64,000 nt of DNA from Hymenobacter frigidus (GCF_014640435.1 NZ_BMGY01000007.1:62001-126000); one strand, 5' to 3'. Positions 17,219 to 26,449 are shown, counted from the stretch's first letter. Program-made: numbers and translations. The notes: generated by a model not told the origin, from the sequence alone.

Positions 17219-17884
17219 GTGGCTCAAAACCAACAAACCCCGCCTTCCAGCAATGACGTTGCCGGTTCGGCCATTTTTAAGAAATTTCTGGGCACGGCCG
17301 AAGGCTATATCCGCCAGCCCACGCGCATGAAAACGCTGCTGACGGATGCCTACAAGAAGGCCAGCGACAAAAACGACGTTGGCACCTTGGCCCATGAGGC
17401 TTGGGAAACGCTGCAAACCATGTTCCGGCTCATCAAGTCGTCGATGGCCGGCGAATACACCGGCGTACCCGGCACCACAGTAGCCGCCGCCGTGGCCGTG
17501 CTCATCTATTTTCTGAGCCCGATTGACCTGATTCCGGACTTTATTCCGGTACTGGGCCTGCTCGATGACGTGGCCTTGGTAGCTTGGTTCTCGACCACGC
17601 TGAAGGGCGAGATGGACAAATTTCAGGAGTGGGAAACTACTCGCCCGTCCGAGATGACGACTGGTGCCGAGGACGTCACTGCCGTTGCTACCAGCGGCCT
17701 CACGCCCGTGACTGATGCGCCCGCCGCTAAACTTTCGCACTCCAACGACCCGGCCGCTACCACACCGAAACCGGCTACGGAATCGGCCAAGCACGCAGGC
17801 ACCACGGACATTGCGGCCAACACAACCGACAGCAGCCGCGAAAGCAGCACCTCTGCCACCGATACCGGCGGCAACGTGCGCTAA
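17219..17884 (+). CDS. DUF1232 (YkvA-like) membrane protein with low-complexity tail
   Basis: 221 residues if the GTG at 17219 (VAQNQQTPPSSND) is the start; a longer frame begins at 17174 but adds an unlikely leader. The DUF1232 core is at about residues 75-120: AAAVAVLIYFLSPIDLIPDFIPVLGLLDDVALV, with the family hallmark SPIDLIPDFIP on a short membrane hairpin. The function is unknown. The last 80 residues are rich in Thr, Ala and Ser (TGAEDVTAVATS, AATTPKPATESAK) and probably disordered. A strong terminator follows. Confidence 0.78.
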   Translation: MAQNQQTPPSSNDVAGSAIFKKFLGTAEGYIRQPTRMKTLLTDAYKKASDKNDVGTLAHEAWETLQTMFRLIKSSMAGEYTGVPGTTVAAAVAVLIYFLSPIDLIPDFIPVLGLLDDVALVAWFSTTLKGEMDKFQEWETTRPSEMTTGAEDVTAVATSGLTPVTDAPAAKLSHSNDPAATTPKPATESAKHAGTTDIAANTTDSSRESSTSATDTGGNVR

Positions 17885-17903
17885 GCATCACCTCGGTTGA
17901 ACA

Positions 17904-17943
17904 CAAAAAGCCCCGCAGCTAAACATCTGCGGGGCTTTTTGTG
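17904..17943. terminator. Strong bidirectional terminator
   Basis: CACAAAAAGCCCCGCAG and CTGCGGGGCTTTTTGTG form a 17-bp stem around an 8-base loop. It separates the DUF1232 gene from the convergent acyl-carrier-like gene. Confidence 0.9.
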
Positions 17944-17992
17944 GCTTAACACTCCAAGTTATTAACGGGCTGAGGCCCGGGCTGCCCCAATA

Positions 17993-18259
17993 CTAAGCGG
18001 CCGCGGCGTGGTCGCGCACGAAGCGCACAAAATCACCCACGGTGTAGAGGGGAACCTCGTCGGGGATGGTGATGCTGAAGCTGCGCTCCAATTCGAGGAT
18101 AATGTCGACCACGTCGACGGTGTCGAAGCGAAGGTCGCGGGAGAGGCTGGCGGTTTTGCGTACGCGGCTGGCCCGAATGGCCTTGCGCTTGCTAATAATG
18201 CGGAATACCTGCTGCTCAATAGTAGGGGTGTGGGCCGGGCTAATAGTGGATACGTACAT
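17993..18259 (-). CDS. Acyl-carrier-like protein lacking the usual phosphopantetheine Ser
   Basis: 88 residues from ATG 18259 (MYVSTISPAHTPTIEQQV); the frame stays open for 36 more codons upstream. The four-helix carrier fold is suggested by VFRIISKRKAIRASR, then DLRFDTVDVVDIILELERSFSITIPDE, and TVGDFVRFVRDHA. In true ACPs the second helix starts with DSLD, the Ser carrying 4'-phosphopantetheine. Here the aligned residues are DTVD, so Thr replaces Ser. It could be a non-modified structural paralogue or a weakly modified carrier. It is downstream of the RND pump gene on the same strand (119-base gap), but no fatty-acid genes are adjacent. Confidence 0.65.
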   Translation of the reverse strand: MYVSTISPAHTPTIEQQVFRIISKRKAIRASRVRKTASLSRDLRFDTVDVVDIILELERSFSITIPDEVPLYTVGDFVRFVRDHAAAA

Positions 18260-18378
18260 AATTGGCTGCAAAAAAGGGAATGAGGCGGTGGCCGGCCCCT
18301 GCGGTGTTGCGGAGGTGCCAGCCGGAGGTTTTTGCTGCAACAAAAGCCATCCGACGGGCACCAACAACGCATAAAATG

Positions 18379-21300
18379 TTAGGCTAGTACCGGCGGCGTA
18401 GCCGCTTGTACTTTTTCAGAGTCTCCCTCCTGCTGAATGGTTGCAAGGTCGTCGGGATTTTCCCCGCTTATTTTTCCTTTCAGGCTTTCGCTCAGCAAAT
18501 ACATCACCGGCACCACCAGCAGGGTAATGCCCGTGGCGAACACCAGCCCGAAGATGATGGTCCAAGCCAGCGGGCCCCAGAACGTGACCGACTCACCGCC
18601 GATGAAGAAGTGCGCATTGCCGCTGGCAAACAGCTCGTAGAAGTCGATATTCAGGCCGATAGCCAGCGGGATGAGGCCCAGCGTGGCGGCCGTGGCCGTG
18701 AGGATAACCGGGTTGAGGCGGGTGCGGCCGGCCAGCACGATGGCCTCGCGCAAGGGCATGCCCTGGGCGCGCAGCATGTCGGTAAATTCAACCAGCAGAA
18801 TACCGTTTTTCACCACGATACCGGCCAGGGCAATGATGCCCACGCCCGTCATCACGATGCTTACGTTCATACCCGTGAGGGCCAAGCCCCAGAACACGCC
18901 GGCGATGGAAAACAGCACTTCGGAGAGGATGATGACCGGCTTGCTGAACGAATTGAACTGCGTAACCAGAATCAGGAAGATGAGGCCCAGCGCGCCCAGG
19001 CCGGCCATGGGCAGGAAGTCGGTGGTTTCCTTCTGGCTTTCCTGGGCACCGCCCATGTCGATGGTATAGCCGGGGGGCGTGCGGAACGACTTGAGGGCCG
19101 TTTGCACGGCGTTGGCTACGTCGGGGCCGGAATAGCCGTTGAGCACGTTCGACGAGATGGTGATGACGCGCTTGGTGTCTTTGCGCTTGATGCCGCCGTA
19201 GGTGCTGCCGTAGCTCACATCCGCCACCGCCGAGATAGGTATCTGGCGCACGGCCCCGGTAGCGTCGCGGAAGGTAAGCGGGGCGTTAATCACGGCATCT
19301 ACATCGGAGCGGTAGGGCTCGGCATAGCGCACCTGAATGGGGTACTCGTCGTCGACGGTTTTGAATTTGCTGGCCTCGGTGCCGTAGATGGCCGTGCGCA
19401 CCTCCAAACCAATCTGGCCGGTGCTGATGCCCTCACGGTTGGCGCGGGTACGGTTGATGTTAATGGCGATTTCGGGGTTGCGGTCCTGCAGGTTCGAGCG
19501 CAGGGCCTCGACGCCACCAATGTGCAGCGAATCGACATAGCGGGTCACTTTCTTCGAGAGCGCAGCCAGCACCTTGTAATCATCGCCGGATACTTCGATG
19601 GCAATGGGCTTGGGCTGGGGCGGGCCGCTGGCTTCCTGGTCGACCGAGATTTCGGCCCCGGGAATACCCTTTACCACCTCGCGGATTTTATCCATGTAGG
19701 TGCTGGTTTTTGGGCCTTCGCGCTCGCTGAGCTCCTTGAAGGCCACGGCCACCTTGCCCATGTGCGACTGCGACACGCCCGACGCGGTGGCTTCGGAAGG
19801 GTCGCCGGCTCCGATGGCCACGTTGGTAATCACCGACTCCACATCAGGATTTTCGCGGCCGATAACGCCGTAGATGCGGTTTTCGAGGACCTTGGTAATC
19901 GAGTCGGTGACGGCCACGCGGGTACCCACGGGCATATTCAGGTAGGTATAAATAAACTTGGGGTCGCCCTTGGGGAAGAAGTCGACGTGCGGCTTGCGGA
20001 GGTATACAGCTCCACCAGAACCCAGGAACAATACGAGCACGCCCACCATCACCAAAGCCGGGTGGCTAAGGGCCCAGCGCACCAGGTTGGCGTAGCCGTT
20101 CTGGAAGCGCGGCAGGGCGCGCGTCTGGAACCAGGCAATCATCTTCACGAACACGAACTTATCGAGGAAGCAGAGCAGAATAACCGTGACAAACAGGTTG
20201 CCCACGAAGGGCGAGCGCGCCACGTAGCCGATGATGGCAATCAGCAAAAGCACGCCCATCGCAATCAGAAAGTTGCGAGTGAGCTTGGGCTTGCTGTGCA
20301 AATCGTCTTCGAAATGCTCGTCGCGCTGCATGAAGCTCACGGCAAACACCGGGTTCATGATAAAGGCCACGATGAGCGAGGCCATGAGCGTGATAATGAG
20401 CGTGACGGGCAGGTAGTACATGAACGAGCCCACAATGCCCGGCCAGAACAACAGCGGCACGAACGGCGCCACCGTGGTGAGCGTGCCCGCCAACACCGGA
20501 ATGAACACCTCGCCGGCGGCGAATTTGGCGGCTTTCGGGGTAGTGAGGTTGGGGTGCTCGTGCAGCAGGCGGTGGGTGTTTTCAATCACCACAATGGCAT
20601 CATCGACCACAATACCCAGCGCCAACAGGAAGGCGAAGAGCACAATCATGTTCAGGGTGAAGCCGAATACGGGGATGACCAGGAAGGCCAGGAACATGGA
20701 AATGGGCACGGATAAGCCCACGAACAGCGCGTTGGTGGTACCCATGAAGAACATCAGAATCAGGGTGACCAGCAGAAAGCCGATGATGATGGTGTTGATG
20801 AGGTCGTGCAGCGTCACGCGGGTGTCGTTCGAGGTGTCGCCGGTCACGGTGATGGTCAGCTCCTTGGGCAGGTTGGCTTTCGATTCGGCAATCAGGGCCT
20901 TGATTTTATCGGACGCGTCAATCAGGTTTTCGCCCTGGCGCTTCACCACGTTCAGGGTAATGGCGGGCTTACCGTCGAGGCGGGCGTAGCTTTCGCGGTC
21001 CTTGAAGCCGTCGGTGACGGTGGCGATGTCGCCGAGGCGCACGGGCGCGCCGTTCAGATTCTTAACCTGGATGTCGGCAATGTCGGCGGCGCGCACGTAC
21101 TGGCCGGCCACGCGCACGGCGCGCTTCTGCCCGCCCACGTCGATGCTGCCGCCCGATACGGTGAGGTTTTCGCCACCGATGGCGCGTGAAATGTCGGAGA
21201 AGCCCAGGCGCGAGGCGCGCAGCTTGTTCAGGTCCACGTCCACGTTCACCTGCTTGTCGAGCGCACCCACGATATCGACGCGGGTGATTTCGGGCAGGGC

Positions 21301-21816
21301 CTCAATCTTGTCCTGGAAGTCGTCGGCGAACTTTTTGAGCTGGGCAGCGGGCAGGTTGCCGGCCAGGTTAACGAACATAATAGGCTGCTCGGAAATGTTA
21401 ATTTCCTTCACCAGCGGAGCGCTCGGCAGGTCGTTGGGCAGCTCGGTGCTGGCCTTGTCCACGGCATCCTTGATGAGCTGCTTGGCGGCCTGCACGTCCA
21501 CGCCTGAGCTAAACTCCACGTCCACGATGCAATAGTCCTGGTTCGAGGTGGAGTTGATGTGCTTCACCCCATTCACGGATTTAATCTCCTTTTCGAGCTG
21601 GCGCGTCACCAGGTTTTCGATGTCCGTCGGCGAAGTGCCGGGGTACACCGTGGCCACGATGATGCGCGGAATCACGATGTCGGGAAATTTCTCCTTGCCG
21701 AGCTTGATGTAGGCGAAAATACCCGCCATGCACAGCAGCACCGTGATAATGTAAATACTGGTCTTGTTATTAATGGACCAGCTGGTGGGGCCAAATTCTT
21801 TTTCGATGTCCTGCAT
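18379..21816 (-). CDS. RND efflux pump, inner-membrane permease (AcrB/HAE1-type)
   Basis: 1145 residues, slightly longer than the usual 1,020-1,060. Twelve membrane helices are in the RND pattern: the first near residue 20 (IYIITVLLCMAGIFAYI), helices 2-6 at about 330-470 (LVTLILMFFMGTTNALFVGLSVP, IVVDDAIVVIENTHRLL), then two large periplasmic loops and a second set at about 925-1110 with GLIFLILVTQFNSFSKP and GIVVKNGILLVEF. The pair of Asp in GIVVDDAIV belongs to the proton relay. It exports small hydrophobic or cationic compounds by H+ antiport through the adaptor and TolC encoded just upstream in the same operon. The substrate cannot be assigned. Confidence 0.92.
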   Translation of the reverse strand: MQDIEKEFGPTSWSINNKTSIYIITVLLCMAGIFAYIKLGKEKFPDIVIPRIIVATVYPGTSPTDIENLVTRQLEKEIKSVNGVKHINSTSNQDYCIVDVEFSSGVDVQAAKQLIKDAVDKASTELPNDLPSAPLVKEINISEQPIMFVNLAGNLPAAQLKKFADDFQDKIEALPEITRVDIVGALDKQVNVDVDLNKLRASRLGFSDISRAIGGENLTVSGGSIDVGGQKRAVRVAGQYVRAADIADIQVKNLNGAPVRLGDIATVTDGFKDRESYARLDGKPAITLNVVKRQGENLIDASDKIKALIAESKANLPKELTITVTGDTSNDTRVTLHDLINTIIIGFLLVTLILMFFMGTTNALFVGLSVPISMFLAFLVIPVFGFTLNMIVLFAFLLALGIVVDDAIVVIENTHRLLHEHPNLTTPKAAKFAAGEVFIPVLAGTLTTVAPFVPLLFWPGIVGSFMYYLPVTLIITLMASLIVAFIMNPVFAVSFMQRDEHFEDDLHSKPKLTRNFLIAMGVLLLIAIIGYVARSPFVGNLFVTVILLCFLDKFVFVKMIAWFQTRALPRFQNGYANLVRWALSHPALVMVGVLVLFLGSGGAVYLRKPHVDFFPKGDPKFIYTYLNMPVGTRVAVTDSITKVLENRIYGVIGRENPDVESVITNVAIGAGDPSEATASGVSQSHMGKVAVAFKELSEREGPKTSTYMDKIREVVKGIPGAEISVDQEASGPPQPKPIAIEVSGDDYKVLAALSKKVTRYVDSLHIGGVEALRSNLQDRNPEIAININRTRANREGISTGQIGLEVRTAIYGTEASKFKTVDDEYPIQVRYAEPYRSDVDAVINAPLTFRDATGAVRQIPISAVADVSYGSTYGGIKRKDTKRVITISSNVLNGYSGPDVANAVQTALKSFRTPPGYTIDMGGAQESQKETTDFLPMAGLGALGLIFLILVTQFNSFSKPVIILSEVLFSIAGVFWGLALTGMNVSIVMTGVGIIALAGIVVKNGILLVEFTDMLRAQGMPLREAIVLAGRTRLNPVILTATAATLGLIPLAIGLNIDFYELFASGNAHFFIGGESVTFWGPLAWTIIFGLVFATGITLLVVPVMYLLSESLKGKISGENPDDLATIQQEGDSEKVQAATPPVLA

Positions 21817-21825
21817 TGGTTAGTC

Positions 21826-21919
21826 GGGGCGGGTTGCACCCGCCCGTTTCGTGGCATAGAATATTAATGAAGCATCATTCAACAGTGTTGTTCAACGACG
21901 GGCGGGTGCAACCCGCCCC
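21826..21919. repeat. GGGGCGGGTTGCACCCGCCC hairpin between adaptor and pump genes
   Basis: Arms 21826-21847 and 21898-21919 are perfect 22-bp inverted repeats. The arm is itself nearly palindromic (GGGCGGGTTGCACCCGCCC). This differs from the GTCATGCTGAGC family. The right arm overlaps the first base of the adaptor's stop codon, and the whole 100-base gap between adaptor and pump is filled by it. Confidence 0.88.
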
Positions 21920-23055
21920 TACGCCTTTTGCACGGCCACTTTCTGGCCTTCGTTCAGGTTCTGGTAGCCGCCCGAGATAATCTGGTCGGCGGCGGTGAGG
22001 CCACTGGTTACTTCGACTTTGCCGTTGTAGGTATTGCCGGTTTTGATGATGCGCTTCTTGGCCACGGCCTTGCCACCCTCCTGAGCCACCACGTACACGT
22101 AGCTGTTCTCCTCGTCGTGCTGCACGATATCGACCGGGATGACGGTGGCGTTGGCTTGGGCATAATTCTGAATGCGCACCGTGGCCACCATGTTGGGGCG
22201 CAGGTCGGCGGCTTTGGCACTTTTCAGGCGCAGCTCCACCGTGAAGGTGCGGCTGGTGGCGTTGATGCTCCGGCTCACCACGCGCACCATGGCGGGCAGC
22301 TCCTCGCCGCCCAGGTCCGGGATGGTCACCACGGCCTGGTCGCCGGCCTTGATGCTGTTACCGTAGGCCTCGCTCACTTCGGCCAGGATTTTCCCGCCCC
22401 GGCCGCTGGTCAGGCGCACCACCGGCGCGCCGGGGGCGGTGATTTCGCCCAGCTTGGGCAGCACCTCATCCACGGTGCCCGCGAACGGGGCCACCACGCT
22501 GTACAGGGCGCGCTGCTGGTTGAGGGTGGCCAGGTTGCGCCGCAGCGCGTCGTAGTTGTTCTTGGCTTGCAGATACTGAATTTCGGTACCAATCTGCTGG
22601 TCCCAGAGGCCTTTCTGCTTCTGGTAAACCACGCGGGCCAGGTCCATGCGAGTGCGCAGCTCGGCCATGCTGGCATCGAGGATGCTGGCATCGACGGTGG
22701 CCAGCACCTGGCCCTTGCCCACGCGGTCGCCGCGCTGCACGCGCAGGCTGGTGAGGGTGCCGGCAGCGCGGGAGCCAACGGTAGCGTTCTGGTCAAAATC
22801 GACGCGGCCCTGCACTTCAAGGTAGCTTTTGAAGCTTTCAGGCTTGGCATTCATCACCGAAACAGGCGTGGCCGCTACCGTGGCGGGGCCGCCGGTTTTG
22901 GCTTCCAGCTCGGTTATTCTGGCTTGGTTAGTGGCCTGCTCCTGCTTGAGCTTGGCGAGTTCGGCCTTGGGGTCTTTGTTTGAGCCGCCGCAGGAGGCGA
23001 GCAGCAGGGTGCCAGCAAGGAAGAGGGCGGCGGGCGGGGAGTTATAAAAGCGCAT
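21919..23055 (-). CDS. RND efflux periplasmic adaptor (membrane fusion lipoprotein)
   Basis: 378 residues. The signal peptide ends in lipobox LLASC ([15 protein letters not shown]). A short coiled coil follows ([23 protein letters not shown], about 33-55), then the lipoyl-like half motif [26 protein letters not shown], an alpha-hairpin, and the second lipoyl half and barrel domains ([19 protein letters not shown]). The protein bridges the RND pump and TolC across the periplasm. It is in the operon order TetR, TolC, adaptor, pump. Many residues of the C-terminal domain ([19 protein letters not shown]) are typical of the HlyD/AcrA family. Confidence 0.92.
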   Translation of the reverse strand: MRFYNSPPAALFLAGTLLLASCGGSNKDPKAELAKLKQEQATNQARITELEAKTGGPATVAATPVSVMNAKPESFKSYLEVQGRVDFDQNATVGSRAAGTLTSLRVQRGDRVGKGQVLATVDASILDASMAELRTRMDLARVVYQKQKGLWDQQIGTEIQYLQAKNNYDALRRNLATLNQQRALYSVVAPFAGTVDEVLPKLGEITAPGAPVVRLTSGRGGKILAEVSEAYGNSIKAGDQAVVTIPDLGGEELPAMVRVVSRSINATSRTFTVELRLKSAKAADLRPNMVATVRIQNYAQANATVIPVDIVQHDEENSYVYVVAQEGGKAVAKKRIIKTGNTYNGKVEVTSGLTAADQIISGGYQNLNEGQKVAVQKA

Positions 23056-23094
23056 GGGTAAGCGGGTGATTTATTAGATGTCGAAAGGTGACGC

Positions 23095-23197
23095 CTGTCA
23101 TCCTGAGCTTGCGAAGGAGCTTATCACGCCTTCACTTTTTGGAGCAACTGCCTATCGGACAGTCGTGATAAGGTCCTTCGCAAGCTCAGGATGACAG
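23095..23197. repeat. GTCATGCTGAGC-family hairpin, copy 5
   Basis: Arms 23095-23128 and 23164-23197 match in 33 of 34 positions (CTGTCATCCTGAGCTTGCGAAGGA...). This is the TCATCC variant. It lies between tolC and the adaptor gene within the efflux operon. Confidence 0.88.
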
Positions 23198-23210
23198 TCA
23201 ATCCAATGAT

Positions 23211-24869
23211 TTATTTTTTAACCTGATTGAACAACTCGCCAGTCGCCTTGTCGCGGTCTACCTTGGCCACCAGCACGTCGTAAATCGCACCGTAGTAATT
23301 CGTTTGAGCGGAGCGCAGGTCGGTTTCAGCCGAAATCACTTCCAGGTTGGAGCCGACGCCGGCGTTGAACTTGATGCGCGTGACGCGGGCCACGTCGGTG
23401 GCCAAAGTGAGGTTGGCCTGCTGGTTGTCGAGCACGTCGAGGGCATTCGTCAGGGCGGTGCGGCTCTGGGCATCCTGCAAGTCAATGCTTTGCTTCAGCG
23501 TTTCGAAGCCGCGCTCGATGCCCTGCTGCTGCAAGCGGCTCTGCTGCACCAGGAATTTGCGGCGGAAGCCGTCGAACACCGGCACCTGCAAGGTCAGGCC
23601 CACGTTGCCGAAGCCGAACCAGTTCTGGTTGGAGAAGCCGTTGACACTGCGCGAGTTGGGACCGCGAAAGGCAAACAGGTCGCCCGGCGACTGGGCCGAA
23701 CCCGTGAAACCGTAAGCCCCCGTGAGCAGCAGGCGCGGATAGGCACCGGCCTGGCGGTTGCGCAGGTCCAAGCCGGCCAGGGCCTGCTGGGTTTCCAGGG
23801 TCGAGAATTCGATGCGGTTGTTGTAGTTCAGGGCACCGCGGGCGGCCGTGGGCTGCCCGCCCGAGAGGGCCGCCTGCTGGTCGAGCCGGCTCTGAGCGGC
23901 GGTATTGTCGGGGCCGGGCGGGGTGGGCGCGGTAGGCACAGCGCCTACGCCAGCCCCGCCATTCGCAAAGTCGGCCGCGCCGAGGCGCTGACGCAGCGCG
24001 CCGGCGTCCACCACGGCCGCCCCGAGCGAATCGGTGAGACGAATACCCTGCTGCTGCGGCAGGCCCATCTGAAACTTGAGCAAAGCCACACTCAACTCCG
24101 TGAGGCGCTGGGCTTTCTGCTGCTCCACCACCAGGTTGTTGCGCTGCACCCGCAGGCGGTCCACATCCAGCTTCTCGGCGAAACCGGCTTTAAACGTCTG
24201 GTTGGTTTGATAAAGCACCGTGTCGAGGCGCTGCACGTTGCGGGCCAGCAGGGCGAGGCGCGAACGGGCCACCAGTGTGCTGTAGTAGGCCTTACTCACC
24301 TGCTCCACCACGTCGATTTCGGCTTGCTGGGTCTGCTTCTGGGCCAGCTGCTCATACACCTTAGCCGCCTTTAGGCCAATTAGATAAGAACCATCGAACA
24401 ACAGCTGCGACACCGAGGCGCTGGTGTTGCCGGCGTACTGCAGGCCAAAGGCAAAGGCCTGGGGCGGCAGGGCCAGCTGCTGGGTACCCAACACTGCCTG
24501 CTGCCCGGTGGTGGCCGTGTTCAGGTCGGTTTGGGTGAGCAGGGTTTGGGTAGCGGGGAAGTTCACCAAGCTCTTTTGCAGCTTAAAGTTGTCAGACAGC
24601 GTAGCGCCCACGTTCACCTGCGGCAGGCCCGCGCTCTTAATTTCACCAACCTTGGCGCGGGCCGTGGCCTCGCCCAGGCGGGTGGCCAATAGAGCCGGCT
24701 TGTTCTGCACCGCGTAGCTGACGGCCTGCTGCAGAGTCAGGGGCATAGTGCCCGTGGTGGGCGGGGCCTGCGACAGCGCCGAGGGCGGAGTTTGGGCAAG
24801 CAGCGCCTGCGGCAGAGCCGCGCTCAAGGCGGCCATCAGCAGGAATCTGATTCGAAACAGCGTGTTCAT
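23211..24869 (-). CDS. TolC-family outer-membrane efflux channel
   Basis: 552 residues with a signal peptide (FLLMAALSAALPQALLAQ). Two repeats of the OEP fold are visible: LTLQQAVSYAVQNKPALLATRL and later ALAGLDLRNRQAGAYPRLLLTGAYGFTG, each followed by long helices (KVYEQLAQKQTQQAEIDVVEQVSKAYY; TLKQSIDLQDAQSR). A Gly/Ala/Pro-rich insert of about 50 residues near 290-345 makes it longer than average. It forms the trimeric exit duct of the tripartite pump and lies just downstream of the tetR gene, 41 bases away. Confidence 0.9.
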   Translation of the reverse strand: MNTLFRIRFLLMAALSAALPQALLAQTPPSALSQAPPTTGTMPLTLQQAVSYAVQNKPALLATRLGEATARAKVGEIKSAGLPQVNVGATLSDNFKLQKSLVNFPATQTLLTQTDLNTATTGQQAVLGTQQLALPPQAFAFGLQYAGNTSASVSQLLFDGSYLIGLKAAKVYEQLAQKQTQQAEIDVVEQVSKAYYSTLVARSRLALLARNVQRLDTVLYQTNQTFKAGFAEKLDVDRLRVQRNNLVVEQQKAQRLTELSVALLKFQMGLPQQQGIRLTDSLGAAVVDAGALRQRLGAADFANGGAGVGAVPTAPTPPGPDNTAAQSRLDQQAALSGGQPTAARGALNYNNRIEFSTLETQQALAGLDLRNRQAGAYPRLLLTGAYGFTGSAQSPGDLFAFRGPNSRSVNGFSNQNWFGFGNVGLTLQVPVFDGFRRKFLVQQSRLQQQGIERGFETLKQSIDLQDAQSRTALTNALDVLDNQQANLTLATDVARVTRIKFNAGVGSNLEVISAETDLRSAQTNYYGAIYDVLVAKVDRDKATGELFNQVKK

Positions 24870-24910
24870 AAAAACAGCAAAAAGGGAAACGGTATGCGGG
24901 GAAAAGCGGG

Positions 24911-25525
24911 TTATTCTTCTTCGGTAACGTGCCGGTATTGGTTGATGAGCCGGTGGCCTTTGAGAGTGGCCACGCCCAGCATAAAGTGTTCGAGCAGGGC
25001 CTGCGACACCCGCTCGTTGCCAAACTGGCGGGGCGGAAACACGTCGGAATCAAACAATAGCTCTATCTGCGACAGGCGCAGGCGGGCCATCACGTCCACA
25101 TCCAGGTCGGCCCGGAACAGGCCTTCGGCAATACCGCGGCGCAGGTTTTGGATGATTTGGGCCAGGATAAACTCGTTTTTGTGCGCCAGCCAGAGCTGCC
25201 AGGTGCCGGGGTGGAATTTCTGCAGGTCGTAAAAAATGCTCGGGTGCACGTTTGAGAACTGCTGCTTGGTCCACTCCATCATCCGAAACAGCTCGTCGAT
25301 GGCCGAAGTGGCCGTCTCAATCATGCTGGTGCATTCGCACTGCGTACCGTCGAGGTGCTTGCTCATGCCGGCCTGCACAATCTGGTCCTTGTTCTCGAAC
25401 CACTTATAAAGGGTCTTTTTCGACATGGCCATATCGGCGGCGATGTCGTCCATGCTCACGCTTTTGATGCCGTTGCGCATGAAAAGCGTTTGCGCGTGCT
25501 GGAGGATTCGGTCTTTGATTTCCAT
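24911..25525 (-). CDS. TetR/AcrR-family regulator of the efflux operon
   Basis: 204 residues from ATG 25525 (MEIKDRILQHAQTLFMRNG). The N-terminal HTH spans about residues 5-50: TLFMRNGIKSVSMDDIAADMAMSKKTLYKWFENKDQIV. The C-terminal ligand-binding part (55-204) is helical and less conserved. It opens the operon with tolC, adaptor and RND pump, so it most likely represses all four and is released by a pump substrate. A perfect palindrome upstream (25546-25579) is the probable operator. An upstream extension of the frame was rejected since the HTH starts right after this Met. Confidence 0.9.
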   Translation of the reverse strand: MEIKDRILQHAQTLFMRNGIKSVSMDDIAADMAMSKKTLYKWFENKDQIVQAGMSKHLDGTQCECTSMIETATSAIDELFRMMEWTKQQFSNVHPSIFYDLQKFHPGTWQLWLAHKNEFILAQIIQNLRRGIAEGLFRADLDVDVMARLRLSQIELLFDSDVFPPRQFGNERVSQALLEHFMLGVATLKGHRLINQYRHVTEEE

Positions 25526-25545
25526 AATTAACGCCGTAAAGATAC

Positions 25546-25579
25546 AATGGAAACTTTTATTGTGCTTAGAGTTTCCATT
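25546..25579. promoter_or_regulatory. Probable TetR operator palindrome
   Basis: AATGGAAACT (25546-25555) and AGTTTCCATT (25570-25579) are perfect 10-bp inverted half sites with a 14-base centre. The site begins 21 bases before the regulator's ATG, where an autorepressor would bind. Confidence 0.7.
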
Positions 25580-25781
25580 ATTTTTGGCGCTAATGACCAG
25601 CCCAGGCACTTTTCGCCTCTACTTGACGCACTCCGGCCCCGATTACTTTATTATTTTCTGAAAAAAGAGGAGTTGCCAGCCGCATAGTCAACTAATTTTA
25701 GTAGTAATATAAAGCCAATAATTTTAGCCTAAACGTATTCAATAATCGAATTATTTCATTGTAAGCAGCCGCCGGGCCCGC

Positions 25782-25815
25782 TTGCCGCCAAAGAACTTGC
25801 GGCCGGGTACTTTTG
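25782..25815 (+). promoter_or_regulatory. Candidate promoter of ispF
   Basis: TACTTTTG (25808-25815) matches the TAnnTTTG -7 box; TTG at 25782-25784 may be the -33 box, though the 23-base spacing is a little long. It lies 35 bases before the ispF ATG. Confidence 0.4.
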
Positions 25816-25850
25816 CAGTGGCCCCGTCGGCCTGCTTTTATTCTGACTTT

Positions 25851-26330
25851 ATGAAAATCCGCATTGGCTTCGGCTACGACGTTCACCAACTCCGCGAAGG
25901 ACTGCCCTTCTGGCTCGGCGGCATTCTGGTGCCCCACACCCACGGGGCACTCGGCCATTCCGATGCCGACGTGCTTATCCACGTTATCTGCGATGCGCTG
26001 CTGGGCGCGGCCAACCTGCGCGACATCGGGTTCCACTTCCCCGATACCGACCCGCAGTACAAAGGCATCGACTCGAAGCGCCTGCTTTCGGAGGTGATGC
26101 GCCTGCTGCGGGCCAAGGGCTACGAGGTGGGTAATGTCGACTCCACCATTTGCCTGGAGCAACCCAAGGTGAACCCCCACATTGCCGAAATGCAGCGTGT
26201 GCTGGCCGCCGTGATGGGCATTGCCGAAGACGATATTTCCATCAAAGCAACCACCACCGAAAAACTGGGTTTTGTGGGCCGCGCGGAGGGCGTGGCGGCC
26301 TACGCCAGCGTGCTCATTCAGCGAGCTTAA
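25851..26330 (+). CDS. ispF: 2-C-methyl-D-erythritol 2,4-cyclodiphosphate synthase
   Basis: 159 residues, the normal length, from ATG 25851 (MKIRIGFGYDVHQL). It converts 4-diphosphocytidyl-methylerythritol 2-phosphate to the cyclic diphosphate and CMP in the non-mevalonate isoprenoid route. Visible motifs are GFGYDVHQL (Asp and His bind Zn2+), LGGILVPHTHGALGHSDADVLIHVICDALLGA, DIGFHFPDTDPQYKG and KATTTEKLGFVGR.EG. A good -7 box precedes it. No other isoprenoid genes lie in the window. It is a stand-alone gene followed by a hairpin. Confidence 0.95.
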   Translation: MKIRIGFGYDVHQLREGLPFWLGGILVPHTHGALGHSDADVLIHVICDALLGAANLRDIGFHFPDTDPQYKGIDSKRLLSEVMRLLRAKGYEVGNVDSTICLEQPKVNPHIAEMQRVLAAVMGIAEDDISIKATTTEKLGFVGRAEGVAAYASVLIQRA

Positions 26331-26350
26331 TTGACAATAACACAAGCTGG

Positions 26351-26449
26351 AACGTCATGCTGAGCTTGCCGAAGCATCTTTACCGCTTCGTTGTGGCAAT
26401 CATGATTAGTTGAGCAGTAGAGATGCTTCGACAAGCTCAGCATGACGTT
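26351..26449. repeat. GTCATGCTGAGC-family hairpin, copy 6
   Basis: Arms 26351-26383 and 26417-26449 match in 31 of 33 positions (AACGTCATGCTGAGCTTG.CGAAGCATCT). It lies between ispF and the first M28 peptidase gene. Confidence 0.88.

Noticed and set aside
18406..20715. Long open frame (769 codons) on the plus strand opposite the RND pump gene
   Set aside because: It is antisense to a well-supported protein and its residues (His, Gln, Arg and Gly rich, no motif) are those of a GC-biased shadow frame.
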